Source: Labyrinthula sp. Ha
Taxonomy: Eukaryota > Sar > Bigyra > Labyrinthulida > Labyrinthulaceae
Direction: 5' to 3'
NCBI GenBank assembly: GCA_015227615.1
Contig: JAALGZ010000016.1
Location: forward strand, 496,001 to 560,000
Length of the DNA: 64,000 nucleotides
The translations under genes were made by a program, and so were the position numbers. The notes beneath the pieces are model-generated. The model ran no database searches and had not been told where the DNA came from. It saw only the letters and a list, made by a program, of their open reading frames with translations. Below are positions 47,069 to 59,423 of this stretch, piece by piece; positions within the stretch are counted from its first letter, which is position 1, and the number at the start of each line of letters is the position of its first letter.

Positions 47069-47533
47069 TTGTCTTTAGCTGATTTGAAGTCCATGATACA
47101 TTTTACTGAAGAATCTCCTAAAAACAAGAAATATAATAAAATAGTTAACCACTTTGAAGAACGTGAGCCAGGTAGTTGTCATCCAAGAGAATATTTTAAA
47201 GCTAAAGTGGGAGACAATTGGCACAGAGTTTTGTTAGATAGTGGCGCAGGAATAAGTTGCATTGGGCAAAATATGATACCTAAAGACCAGATCCAGGCGG
47301 ATGGGGAAAAGATGGAAAGTCTGAGGGGAGTGTATGGTGTTAGTGGGGAAAAGTTGCATGTTTTGGGGTATGTGGAAAAGGAAGTAAGGCTGATCCATCC
47401 ATTGTATAAATATGATCTGGGGAAAGTGTGTTTGTATGTGTTAGGGAGAGACACGAATAATATCATTATCGGGGAAAAGATGTTAAGGCGGTTCAAGTTG
47501 ATGCAGAGGATGTTTTGTTTGGTCGTGGATTAG
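47069..47533 (+). mobile_element. Retropepsin-like aspartic protease region, downstream of integrase
   Basis: Contains V-L-L-D-S-G-A-G-I-S-C-I, the active-site signature of retroviral-type aspartic proteases, and later I-I-I-G-E-K-M-L-R-R-F, the usual closing motif (I-I/L-G-x-x-x-L). It lies after the integrase rather than between gag and RT, which is unusual for Ty3-type elements. Confidence 0.8.
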
Positions 47534-47733
47534 GCGGCGATGTTAAAATATGTAATGTAGAGGAAGATGCTAGAACCAGATGTTTGGAATAGTGGAAGGG
47601 GGTGTATGTAGAGGAGGTGGATAGTAGAAAGAGTAGGGATGAGTACGGGAAGCTGTTTGATAAGTATCTGAAGGAAAGTGGATATGAGGTAGAAGGTGAT
47701 AAGGTATGAGAATCGGCTGATCATTTAATAAGA

Positions 47734-48330
47734 GTGAGAGATTTGGAGAAAGTTGGAGAAGAATATTTTGTGGTCTGGAAGCAGCCTACAAGTAGCAGAT
47801 ACATGGTGGCTAATCTGTTCAAACTAAATTCGAAAATTGTAGGATGTTTTGACGTCGTATTGTTAGATCCAGCTTGGAGAGATGATGTTTCCAATAACCC
47901 AACATGCGGTTTAAATATCTCATATCAAACGCTAAACATAGAAGAAATAAAAAGGATACCAGTTCCTGAAATTTGTACGAAAGGAGTTATAGCCTTATGG
48001 GTAACCAACTCTAAGGTGCAAGAAGGGATGGACATTTTAAAACACTGGGGAGCTAAATTGGTGGAGGTGTTAGTTTGGGTAAAGAGAACGAGGAGTGGGA
48101 AGCTTTGGAATTCTCACGGTCCATATGTGAGACATAATAAGGAAATTTTGTTATTGGCTGTGAAAGGAAGACCATTGCTAGCTCGATCCAGAAGCGATGA
48201 TGTAATAGTCAGCAGACTAAGGCAGCAGAGCAGAAAACTAGACGAATTGTATCAAATACTTGAGAGACTTGATCCTGGAGCCAGATATTTGGAAATGTTT
48301 GGGAGAAGGTGGAATTGCAGAGAGGGGTGA
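47734..48330 (+). mobile_element. MT-A70-family adenine methyltransferase encoded by the LTR element
   Basis: A 198-codon open frame ending 46 bp before the 3' LTR, so inside the element. Recognisable MT-A70 features in order: F-D-V-V-L-L-D-P-A-W (catalytic D-P-x-W block, about 39-48), S-Y-Q-T-L-N-I-E-E-I, I-P-V-P-E, A-L-W-V-T-N, V-W-V-K-R, R-H-N-K-E-I-L-L-L-A-V-K-G, S-R-K-L-D-E-L-Y (about 165-172) and P-G-A-R-Y-L-E-M-F-G-R-R. The family N6-methylates adenine in RNA (METTL3, Ime4) or DNA (METTL4 and relatives, phage and bacterial members), using S-adenosylmethionine. The layout is nearer to compact METTL4/prokaryotic forms than to full METTL3. The start is uncertain because the open frame begins without an ATG. 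The domain is secure; RNA or DNA as target is undecided. Confidence 0.9.
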
Positions 48331-48376
48331 AATACGATAGATTTGGATGTTTCATACAGCTTTTAAAAGAAAGCAG

Positions 48377-48854
48377 TGTTAAAAAAATATAAGTGAGTAG
48401 TTAGTTTTGTCGATATATAGATGGTATTAGTCGAGAAGCTGATGTCCAATACCTATTTGGTGTTGAAAATTGGCAGTGTAGTCAAGATATGGGATTTTGC
48501 TTTTATTTATTTTATGCAACGATATTTCGCACTTGGAGTAATGCAATATGGTGATGTTTTGTAAACCCTAATAACTGATGACGTGGTTTGAAGTAAAATA
48601 TAGTGGAGCTGGGAGGGAAATATACGGACACTGTTTTCCTGGGAATAAAATCTGGTGAAAATGAAAGATGAGTGACGAACCACGGACCAGTAAGGAAGGG
48701 AGAAAGAAATATAAAAAAGTTATGATGAGTTTTTGAGTGGTCGAAAATAGTTTGGAGGGCAGGATTTAATATAAGTCAAGAAAAAGTAGAAGTTTGATTT
48801 AAATTCGCGAGATGTTTAAGAGTTAATTAATTGAGTTTTAGAAAAGTACTCAAT
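48377..48854 (+). repeat. 3' LTR
   Basis: 478 bp, beginning TGTTAA and ending ACTCAAT, preceded by a purine-rich tract. About 13 mismatches and no gaps relative to 41049-41526. Confidence 0.93.
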
Positions 48855-48859
48855 AACGG
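48855..48859. repeat. Target-site duplication, right copy
   Basis: AACGG directly after the 3' LTR, matching the copy at 41044-41048. Confidence 0.9.
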
Positions 48860-51800
48860 TTAGTTGAATTGCCGGTAATAGTGTGTAACGGTATATTTTT
48901 GTAATGGAATGAATTTCTTCTAAAGGATTGAAGCAAGATTTAGAGTTACAGAATAGCTATAATGTAGACATAGAAAAAATTATTCAATGAAAAATTAAAA
49001 ATTCATAAACTTAAACCCAATTAAAGTAATTACACAAGTTTTGAGGATTCTAAAATTACAGTTATGAAACGTAAAGCCACCAATGAGTTCCTCTTTGGGG
49101 ATCCTCACAACTACAAGAAAAGCATAGAAAGTCCTTAGTGTATTTTCTAGATATCTGACAATTTCTCAACAAGAAATTCATTCCTCATTAAGTGAATTGC
49201 AAGAAAATCTTCACTCAGATTTCATCAATAAATTCCTCATTCCTCACCCAGTAAGTTATCAGGACCAGTCAGACTCAGTCATTCTATTTATAAAGTTCTA
49301 ATTAGCAGGAATAAGTTTACATTGAGGATAATTTCCACATCCCTTGGTGCAAGTTAACTTTTTTCTTGGAAACGTGAGTAAATGTAACTTAACTTCGGAA
49401 GATGTGAGCCTGAAAATGTGAAGTATAAACATTTACGCTTAATTAAGTACAACAAAGCCCATTACATCTTTTGCTCACGAGCATGATGTCAGCTTGTACA
49501 TTAACAGCTTTTAGCTCGCTTGAGCTAGTAGTTGCTGTTTCAAAATTTAAATGCTATTGAAAAAACATCTTCAGAAACTGTGAAATATCTCTAAACATTC
49601 TTCCGTTTCCAACTGGTGTTAACTGTGCTTATGCGGATTTTCTGTATACACGAAGCTGATTGGGGGAAAAGAAAAGACAAAGTTTTACTAGAGTTGTGTA
49701 AAATACCGAAGCAGCTCTACCTATATAACTGAATATTCCTTTTCTAATAACTTTTTCTTTTTCGAAACTACCTTAGTAAGCCACGAAAACTTCAGGTAGA
49801 TTGAGAGATGGGAAATAATAAGAAGCAAGAATAGTTTTCAGCTCGAAACCATTTCTAAAAGATAAGAAAACTCACAAAATTAATTATAAACGGCATTATT
49901 GAAAACTCGTTTGTGCTCATTATACACCACAAAAGATTATGAATGTCTAAAATTTCTTCTTATGGAATGATTTTGCTCATTCAGTTGATCTGTGGCGTAG
50001 TATTGACATTCTTATTCCTCAGAAATGGTTTTTCCACAGTGAATGATTAATGCATCTTCTATATAGGTGATAACATTAAACGCTTTGTCATCATACTCGG
50101 CAGTAAACCTTAAATTCCAATTTTGGTCTCCAGACTCAGCCCTGAATCGTTGTCTAAGACATACCCACGAAATTCTAAGTAGTCACTACCTTTCGTAGTC
50201 TTAAAAGTGTTTGATACCAATGTTTATGCTTGATGACACAGCTTCCTATCGTGTATTCTGCTTTATTTGGAATTCATTTGCTTTTATATAGCTTATAGGT
50301 CTATATTACTGCAGCTGTTATGTACTCCATTTGCCATTTTGGTGAGAATTATGCTACTATTTGATAATTCAGAGGAAGGTGTAATTACATGCCCTCGTAT
50401 AGCCCATCTACTGCAAATAGATCATAACAAAGTATTATTTCAAAAACCGCTACTGGATATAGCGAATAAGTTACAATGTCTTCATAACAAATAAAACTTA
50501 CAGTGTAAATTTTAAAGAAGAATATCGCAGAGAATACGGCGACCATTTCAGAAAAAAACGGAGCACCAAGCACGAATAAAATCCATGCGAAAGTTCACAG
50601 AAAATATTTTGTTTCTAATTTCGAAACAGGGGATAAGTATAGGACATGAGTAGCCAAGTTGAATAGTTCTTTGAAGTGGGGTGTTAACCCCAGCCGTTTT
50701 TCTTGTGCTTGTACCGAATGTCGATACGGAGAATATTTTGCTGATCTTTATCAAGAGATTGATGTTACAAAGAATTAAATAACTTAAGCATCGAAATGTA
50801 AGACATTTGGGTTTTCTGATTATGGGAAAAATTTCTGTTACCTATGAGGGAAAATATCTACATTAAAAATACTACAAATAGAAAAAAATGAAATCAAAAC
50901 CGGAGACTCATGTTTGAAATCATTTAGTTTGTTGACATAAATAGCATAGCAATATCAGGTGCTAAAAGCTATCAATTATAGCAATTTTTTCCGATCCTGT
51001 ACTTTGAGTGTATTCATATTAAACTTGTGTTATGCTATTGCACCAGAAAAATTGGGTAATAGTTTGATTAACTTATCTTATTTCTCTTAAATGAATTTTT
51101 TTTTGAGAAATATATTATAATGATTATAATTTAGATCTCTTCATTAGTTAGGAATCTTAGCCTATTAAATCTGAAAATAATATTTGTTTATTTATTATAT
51201 TATTTTTGTTCCATTGTTCCCGATAATTAGGTTAAATTAATTTTAGAGGTGTATTTATTTGAAAAAAAAGTAAAATATTTGTATATACAAATGCATAATA
51301 TAAAAAGAAGATTGATGACAGAGCCAAAAATGAGCACTTACTTAGTGACTATTTTAGAACCATCCAAAGTAAATAATAAGATCACAACTATTATTTCAAT
51401 GTCTAAACGGTTAATATAGATCATTTAGAATAAAGTAAGATATAAATTTTGTTCCACATGTATTCTAAGATGCCTTTGTAAACCACGAACGTTTAATAAA
51501 AGGTAATGACAAATAATGAACCAGCCCATTAATACTATGATAACGCTCTTCTTAAATATATATTATTTGAATATAAGTAGTTGGAAGTAGAAATATCCAT
51601 TTACCCAACTCAAATATACCAATGTGTTAGACAAAACTTGATTCATAGTTTCGATTCCAATCCAAGTTGATATGAGTTTGCAAAACTGAAGAATCAAAAA
51701 ATATGGTATATGTAGCCAGAGTAACACACCACTCAAAATATGATTTATCTATTTAAATCTCGGAAAATAAACTATAATGTACATTCTTTTAAGTTTGTGT

Positions 51801-52521
51801 GAGTTATATGAAGCCTGGATATATTCTTAAGAAGCAAAGATTTGGTTACAAGAAAGATATCTTAATTTAATAAAGATTGTAAGAGATACATCGTCTTGAA
51901 CAAGGATTTGATTATTACACATCTTTAGTATTCATAAGATAAATACGGGTTCTAACCCAAAAAAGATGTATGTATATTTCTTATTCCAAGTTACTTAAGT
52001 TGAGTAGTTTTTTTCATATATGGTGATATGAAGTTTAATAACAGGCTTGGTTACTGCAGATTATTAGATGTAAAATACTATGAGGTTAATGACAGTATTT
52101 CAGTTGATATCACTAGTATCTAATACATTAAGTTAACCTAAAGGCAAAATAAAAACATATAAATCTAATAAAATTCTAGTTCCACTCATAAAGCCCCAAG
52201 ATTATAAAATATTTTAATTTTTATTGAGTTAATCAATACTGATTTCCTTTTATTAATTACATTGGATTCAAAAGTATTCATAGAACCATAGACATGTATG
52301 ACATTTCCATTTCCTAAAGAAATTACCGCAAACCACTATAATTGCAGTCGACTAATAATTAGTAATAAACTACTAGGTTGATTTATGCATCACAAAAATT
52401 TAACATGATAAAATGGCAAGGTAAGAAGAATTTTTTCGTATTAATTAAAATTTAATTACTTTGGAAGTGCTCTGCGCATTCTATAAGCTATGTAACCGCT
52501 ATACTCGGAAGGATTAAACAA

Positions 52522-52524
<3 letters not shown>

Positions 52525-52567
<43 letters not shown>
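52525..52567. repeat. (TA)n microsatellite, 43 bp
   Basis: An uninterrupted TA dinucleotide run of about 21 units, the longest simple repeat in the window. Expected to be length-polymorphic and possibly cruciform-forming. Confidence 0.97.
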
Positions 52568-52569
<2 letters not shown>

Positions 52570-55029
52570 AACTGGTGTGTATACTGAAAACTAAGGAAGT
52601 TCCCTAGTTTAATCTAAAATCATATAGTACGAATAGATAAAATAAATCCCACAGTATCATTTCAATTAGTACCAAAATTGATGCAAAATAATTTTGAAAA
52701 TATGTTACAATATGTTAAATTTGTGTTAAAAATACGTGCTATTGTCAGACATTCCAAGCTGCAATACGCAAGAAGTCAAATATTATCACTGATATCATAG
52801 AGTTCCATCTTTAGATAAAAGCATAGGGTAATAAAAGTAAAGTATGTCTGGTAATAAATTATTTTAGAAAATGAATAAATTATTTTCACAGAGCATAACA
52901 ATCCACGGACTACCAACCAATCAGAATATTGAAAAAAAAAGATATGATAAACAGTCTTCCCAAGGAATGAATATGTAGGAAATTTTAGTCTATTTTCCAA
53001 TTTTTTTTAAACTATACTTTTTACAAATTAGAGTTACTTAGATACGGGCTTTCACAGGGGTCATTCAGATCAAGGTATGAGATATACTATATTCAGTAAA
53101 AAATTAGTTGAGATTATATTTACATAAAAGTACAGAAAACATCCATTTTAGGTTAATTTTATATGGTTTTACACATTTCTCTTTGTTTATATAAATTTTA
53201 AGAGGACATAACAGAATTAATCTCTAATGCATGTGTAACCATAGGTATGAGTTGGTCTTTGTTGGCCTAGTTAATTCTTTTATGACTTTAGTTGATTATT
53301 TATTATAGAGCCGGTTGATTTCAATTTTTTACTTCGATACTCTACTGTTAGTTCCCATTGATGTTGAAAGAGGTCATAATAGAAGATATCTATCGTTTTC
53401 ATGAATTTTGTAATAAGTTGTTAAGAAACTGTTTGCCTTAATTAGAGAAAACCAATAGTAAAACCCATAATTATATTTTTCATTCTTAGAATATATCTTA
53501 TTGTGTCAGTCGAAGGTTCCACTGGAAGTTACAATATCAAACATAATTTTTTTCATAAAAAGAGTTCTCATTTTCAATTAAGACACGATTTTTCACTAGC
53601 AAAGTAAATAATTCCTATTTTATACCTTTTAAGTTACTATATTTTATTTTGAATCAAGGTTATAAGAATATTTGTGTCGTTTTCTAGGGCGATGTCTTTT
53701 CATATGCTTAGGTTCACAATATATCCTGCTCATATAAGCAGCATGGTAACCATCCGTTAATAGTATTTGGAAACTAGATTACAGAGTTTTTCTTAATATT
53801 ATAACATGATGGAACAATTTACTTAAGTATAAGATCTCGACTAATACTAACACTAACACTAAACTATATCAGATTCCTAGTTACATCTAAATTTCAGATA
53901 AACTCATCTCTTGAAATCTTGTAATGACAGGAAGGGATGCAGTATTAAAAACTTGAATTAGACCAAGGGGTGATATCTTAGTTATTAATTGGACTTTAAC
54001 CTATTTTCTAAGTCTTTTCCAATATCAATACCATATTGTTATGCCTATTTCTAATTCAATTGGAAAATATATATTTAAATCGCCCTCTGAAACTTAATGA
54101 TGTACAGAAACCATATTATGAAATAAACAATCTGCTTTTAGTTTCATGTTTACACTGCTGAAAGTGCGTAGTAGTTAAGTAAACATGTGGTATTTTGCTT
54201 ACTATTTCCTTAGAAAATTGTCTCAGACTACTAGGAGGTAGGTTCATTAGCGGGACATCAACAGAGAATAATGGATATGGGTATAGCAATTGAAGAAGAT
54301 TAGTTCTTATATTTAAGGCTTGTTCTCAAGATGGATTAACTTAAAGTGAATATTCCTTTGTTTCCTCCAAATTTAAGATTCCAATGATGAAGCAGACAGC
54401 CATCTCTGGTTTCATATATTTTATTATTTGCACTTTTCAAGAGCTAAGTTCATATAGAAATTACAAGGAAACGAAAACCAAGTCAAGTACATAAAGTAGA
54501 TAAATCATCCTAATACCCCTCTTTACCGTATTATACCCAGTGAATCCACGGAGAATTGCTCAATTTTATTGTTTACCATGGAAAAAACACAAGAGACAGA
54601 GTAGAGCAATCTCTTAGACTTTGTATTTAGACTATGGCCCAAGATTCCAAAGAACGAAATATTCGAAGAATTAGCTTTCGTAGCCGTAGTACCATATATA
54701 CATTTTACATGCGGAAGTTTCACTATGGCCCACTTCTTGAAGTCAAAGTTAAGTAAAAAGAGAGATTAGGAATAATTGGATACCAGGAAACCACCAGTGC
54801 TAAATTTTCATTTTGGAAGAGGTGGCGTTGCGTTGCCCACTAAGGCGAGTCTTTATGAAGCTTAGGCCAGTAACCAGCTCAACTATTTCAGTAGTTTAAT
54901 GGTCCCAACCCCAAGAAATCTGATAGTAGAAACTTTAAAGTAAATTTCCAGATTATCTGCTCTCACTGAGCCAGAAAATTCTTGGGAGCAGATCACTGAA
55001 GTGCTTTTAATCTCGACTAAACATCGGAT

Positions 55030-55493
55030 ACGAAAAGACTTATTAATGATCGTGTGGTAATTATTATGATATCGTTTATCAACAATAGAAGTTGGGTTTT
55101 AATTTTTATCAAATTACTATGATTTCATTTTGATTATCAACTGATTATCAAACTAAGGATGGGCTATGCGGCCCTTTTCAAAATTGCGTAAAATTTATAC
55201 ATATGTTCTGCGCCGTATCAAAAGATTATAACTTGCCACACGATAAATAATACGATAGTAGAATGTGGCTGGGTCATTTAGCTAATTCTTGAAAAGTTAG
55301 CATAAAGTGATAAAGTAAAATGTATTTTTTTGCTATTTGACTTAGGCAATTGTGGCGCAGCCTTGCATTGATGATCAATTGATCATGAATAATCAATCAA
55401 ATTTGCTGGGGAATTATCAAAGTTAATCAGCAAGAAAATTTAGGGAATTTTCTTATTGTTAAATTATCAATAAATCAGATCATACCCTTAGTC
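55030..55493. repeat. Dispersed repeat, copy 2
   Basis: Related to 10455-10905 in the same orientation. Shared blocks include GGGGAATTATCAA...AATCAGCAAGAAAAT, TTCTTATTGTTAAA and ATCAATAAATCAGATC at the right end, and the TTATCAACAATAGAAGTTGGG block at the left. The two copies are considerably diverged, so the family is old. No coding capacity is seen. Confidence 0.68.
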
Positions 55494-57083
55494 TGGATAA
55501 ATCAACCAATGGTTCAATTATATCTCGACTCTGATACGTTCAAAAGTAAGGTTGTTTCATGCTTTGTGAAAGCTTATACTAGAACTGAAAGCTGTGTCTG
55601 CTTGGGATGCAACACAGCTCACCTATATTAAGGAAACTAAGAAAAATAACTATCATGGTGTTACAACAGCTAGTAAAACAGATTCTTCAAGTTTCGACAA
55701 GTATTAAGCATATTCAACCTAAGTTAAGAAACTAGATATGCCGATTCATTCCATTTTGCATAATTCATGAAGTATAATAGTGCAACTTAACACATATGTT
55801 AGATATTCATAGAAATAACCCAACTTCAACTTAACAATAGATAAGCTCCGAATTATGAGAATAGAGGCTCCTTATCCTAACCACAGTACATGCCATGGGT
55901 TATAACAACTGTAATTATGCTCCCAAATAAAGTTCTCACATGTTTAGCATTGACGTCCTGACCTATTTTCCTCAAACTATACCTTTAAAATTTATTGAAG
56001 TCTCATAATGCTACAATTATAGGTAATTTCACAAGTTATATCCATAACAATATCTAGAAGGCAAGAATTTGAAGTAAAAATACCCCTAGCAATGATTCTT
56101 TTTAATTAATAAGCCATCTAAATACTCCAGATATATTAGCATATACCCGGTTACAGCCCTGTGTTATTAATAAATGAGAACTTATTATTAGATAATGGAC
56201 AATAAAACTGCTTTTTGTATGAAATGCAGACGAACCGGTAATTAGGAAATAGTAAGCCCGGATAACTCCGAGGATAATATATTGTTTCGAGAATTTCTCG
56301 GTTTATACTAGATCTTAGGGTAGTTGGATTGTCATTTGCTGTCTTGAATATTGATACCGAGATTCTTGAGTACTGAATATTGAATTCTGTTTCGATTCCA
56401 AAATCATTGGTTCAAATCTATTATTTCAATCATTCAACTTTTCAATGTGAAATATAGAGTGTAAAATTTATAGAAAGACATTTTTTTGTGAAAATTCTCA
56501 TATTTTTGGTCAGTAGAGTTCGTGATCTATTGTACCACGTTGATATCTACAATGCCTTTCCTTTGCTAATAGTTTGCAGGACTCATCTTTTACAGCAAGG
56601 TTTAGGAACTGTAATTATTCATTTCTAAATTATTAAAAATAATGATTAACTCTGGTGAAGTGCTGAAAGATATTTCATTATGGTAGAGCGGCTGTGGTTT
56701 AGCGCATATGCCAGAATGACTTCATATCAAGGCTACACTTAGAGTTTAAGCAAAAGAGCCGTAATGAACTACTCTGTATATATTTAAATCCTTTCTAAGT
56801 ATCTATTCAGCATTAGCTATAAGAATATATAGAACATAAGTGGTGTGGACGTTCAGCAATTTACCTCTTTCTTCTTGGAACAAGAGTTTGAAAGATTATA
56901 GATATTCTCGTCGAGACACAGTTCTTGATTTATCTTGAAATATTGAATCACTCTCGAAAATAAGTATCTTGTTGGTGTTACGCCGAGAAGCTTGTTGAAT
57001 CCAGTTTGACACTAGAGAACAAAGATGAGAAGTTAACTTCAAGAAAACCATTATATATAAATACATAAGAATTTATTTGAGAA

Positions 57084-58575
57084 ATGAGAAAGTGTTTTCA
57101 GTATTTAGCTCTAGTTTTCTTATTGTTACCCTCCTTGCAGGCAAGAATCAATGTCTCATTTCTCAATGGAAACTTCACTGTTGGACCATACAGAACAACT
57201 AAGTTCTCTGAGTTAATTGGTACCTTCCCTTCTAAGTGTGTAGTATCTTCCAATGCTACGGTTCTTACCAGAAATGAAGATCCATGCATAAAGAACTCTA
57301 TTGAAACGGAAATATCTGGACATGTTGTCTTCGCTTTCTTACTGGAAACAACTACCTGTTACCCTGATCAAGCCTATGAGAATCTTGAACGACTAGGTGC
57401 TGTCGCAGTTGTTAATGTCGGGGAACGACCAGCAGGATGTAATATGTACGCATAAAATTTCGGGTATTCAATAGGAAAAGGAAGTATTCCGTTTTTGGAT
57501 ACTAGCTACGAGTTGTTTGAGGATGTGTATTTAGAGATGAGGGCTTCTTCTGAAATTGTTGAGGTTAATATTGATGGATGCGATGATGAAAACCAATTTA
57601 AGTTTTGCTACGAGGTGGCAGATATTATATCACGTATATGTTTTATTCCTTTCACCCTGCTCAATATTCTTACGGCAAGAAATGCCCTAAAAAAAAAAGT
57701 TACCAAAGGGACATTACCAAGAATATTTATATTGAAATATTTCATATACCAAAATATGTTTCTATCAGTTACTTTGTTTTTTAATATGAGTCCTTTGATA
57801 GATATTTTTATGGTTAACGGGTGGAAGATACAAGAGTAACTTTGGCTCTTTCTACACTGGATTAGAAGCATCTTCCTTTTTCTTTGGAACTATATTATGT
57901 GCTTACTATGGGTTCTACTCAGCAAAGAAATGCTTTGCAGAATATGATTTATTTGACCTTGGATGCTTAGAAACCATATTTTCTCTCTGTGGTGAAGATT
58001 TCATTGAAGGTCCTGCATATTAATTTTGTTACTTCTATGCCATAACAACATTTTTAACCATACAGTTTTTTCTTCAACAACCAGTAGCAGCATTTGAAGT
58101 TATTCCAATTCCTTACATTTCTACAGATGTTTTCGTGACTTTCCTATTTATTATTTCTAGTTCTATTTTTCTTTCAAACATTGTTAGAGCTATGAAAAGC
58201 ATTGGAGTAAGTTCTTCATCGAGCCCAAAAGTTTCACGCTGTACAAGCTTAACTGGCTTTGGTTTTGGTACATATCTTGACAATCACGAAGTCCAATCAG
58301 GACCGTTTTCGATTAATGCATGTCGTTTGGTTAATCATCTGAATAAGTGGCTTTTCCGGTACCTTGGCATCTATCCTATAATGCTCTTATTTGCTGCAGG
58401 AATGCGTGATAGTTTCTTTTAGTATGGTGATACAGAAGATTCTGTACCCTTAAACAACTGTCTTATGAGTGTATACCAATGGGGAGTTTACGTTCCCAGG
58501 GTGATTATGGTGTTCTGTCTAATCAAAGCAGTTGCTGGAGTTCAACCAAGAAAAAGTGTGAGTCTTAGCGTGTAG
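57084..58575 (+). pseudogene. Decayed multi-pass membrane protein gene with signal peptide
   Basis: The gene begins with an ATG and a clean signal peptide (M-R-K-C-F-Q-Y-L-A-L-V-F-L-L-L-P). A Cys-containing luminal part follows, with a protease-associated-like segment (A-F-L-L-E, then Y-E-N-L-E-R-L-G-A-V-A-V-V-N-V-G), then several hydrophobic helices up to about 58560. The reading is interrupted by in-frame TAA at 57453-57455, a frame change close to 57837, TAA near 58021 and TAG near 58420, yet the protein-like sequence continues past each. I tested the first break for a short GT-AG intron; the candidates (29 or 36 nt) give new stops. It is therefore probably a recently lost gene. The original function is unknown; the plan (signal peptide, PA-like ectodomain, helices) suggests a receptor or sorting protein. 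Confidence 0.72.
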
Positions 58576-59423
58576 ATAGTGATTTGCAAATATTAACCTT
58601 TCTAGTTTTCAACAAGTAAAGTCAAGTTGATACCGTAACTGTAGGCAATTGTTCTTAAGCTACACCAAATGTATATTCTTTAATTTTTTATTAATTTTTT
58701 TCTTTTTGCTTTTTTAACGGCTTAAGCAACTGAAGTCAAGTTCAAACTATAATTATTACAAGATAAAAAAGAGCTTTAAACAACAAGAGCAAGTTATGGC
58801 TATTTCTCGTTGATAGAGCTAGGTAATCTACAGAAAGTGCAAGTAAGCGTAAAATTCCTACAAATTCTGATATACAATTTGAAAATCAAAAGAATGTGTT
58901 ATTCGGTTTTTATGGTGGCAAGAATAATGCAGATAAGAAGAAATAAAAGCTTAATTGATACTAATCATTTCACCATCAAAACACGCAATAAGAGCATTAT
59001 TTTTTTCCAAAAAGTTCATAACTTCTTGTATCCATGAAAATGAATTTATTCGACCCAATCATTAATTCTGAACAACTTAGAAAAGCATCTTGATTTGTTG
59101 CTCTAATATGTTCACTATATTCAAAAACAATACTCCTTTAAGAACACAAAACAAATCCTTTTACTAGAGAACTCATAAGTATATACTTCTAAAAACAAAA
59201 CGACCTAAATATTCAACTTCTAAGCTATATATTTGCTCATTACTCAGCTTCTGCTACCACTATATGATACCTGGGGTAAAAAGAACCCTTATATCCTTTT
59301 ATATTTTGCATCACCAATAAGAAACATCTGTTGAGTAATTTATAGTGATACGAGTTTTTTTTTTGAAAACTTTAAAAAATAAATACATTCTCCTATCTTA
59401 CTAATTAGTTTTGTACAACTTCT
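58576..59423. other. Intergenic region, nothing recognised
   Basis: About 850 bp of AT-rich sequence between the pseudogene and the 3' end of sulfotransferase copy 2. The 75-codon frame at 58810-59037 has no recognisable features. Confidence 0.5.

Larger units (their letters stand above)
41049..48854 (+). mobile_element. Ty3-like LTR retrotransposon carrying an MT-A70 methyltransferase
   Basis: 7.8 kb, bounded by 478-bp direct LTRs (41049-41526 and 48377-48854) and a 5-bp duplication AACGG. Parts in order: gag-like region with a CCHC knuckle, reverse transcriptase, RNase H, integrase, an unassigned stretch, a retropepsin-like region and an MT-A70-family methyltransferase. A purine-rich tract (AAAAGAAAGCAG) sits directly before the 3' LTR. 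The LTRs differ at about 13 of 478 positions (about 2.7%), so insertion is fairly recent. The coding region as a whole is broken, with roughly ten breaks; the gag and methyltransferase frames are long and open. Family: Ty3/gypsy-related by RT, RNase H and integrase features. No chromodomain was recognised. Confidence 0.93.
48860..57083. other. 8.2-kb AT-rich region without recognised genes
   Basis: No frame above about 75 codons and no domain seen. It holds a TA microsatellite at 52525-52567 and a dispersed repeat at about 55030-55493. The first part is the original upstream flank of sulfotransferase copy 1, displaced by the retrotransposon insertion. Confidence 0.5.

Noticed and set aside
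57084-58575. In-frame TAA/TAG codons as a sign of a reassigned genetic code
   Set aside because: Long genes nearby (CPSF160, REJ protein, uL3, sulfotransferases) contain no internal TAA or TAG and end with normal stops, and this locus also has a frame change. A pseudogene explains it better.
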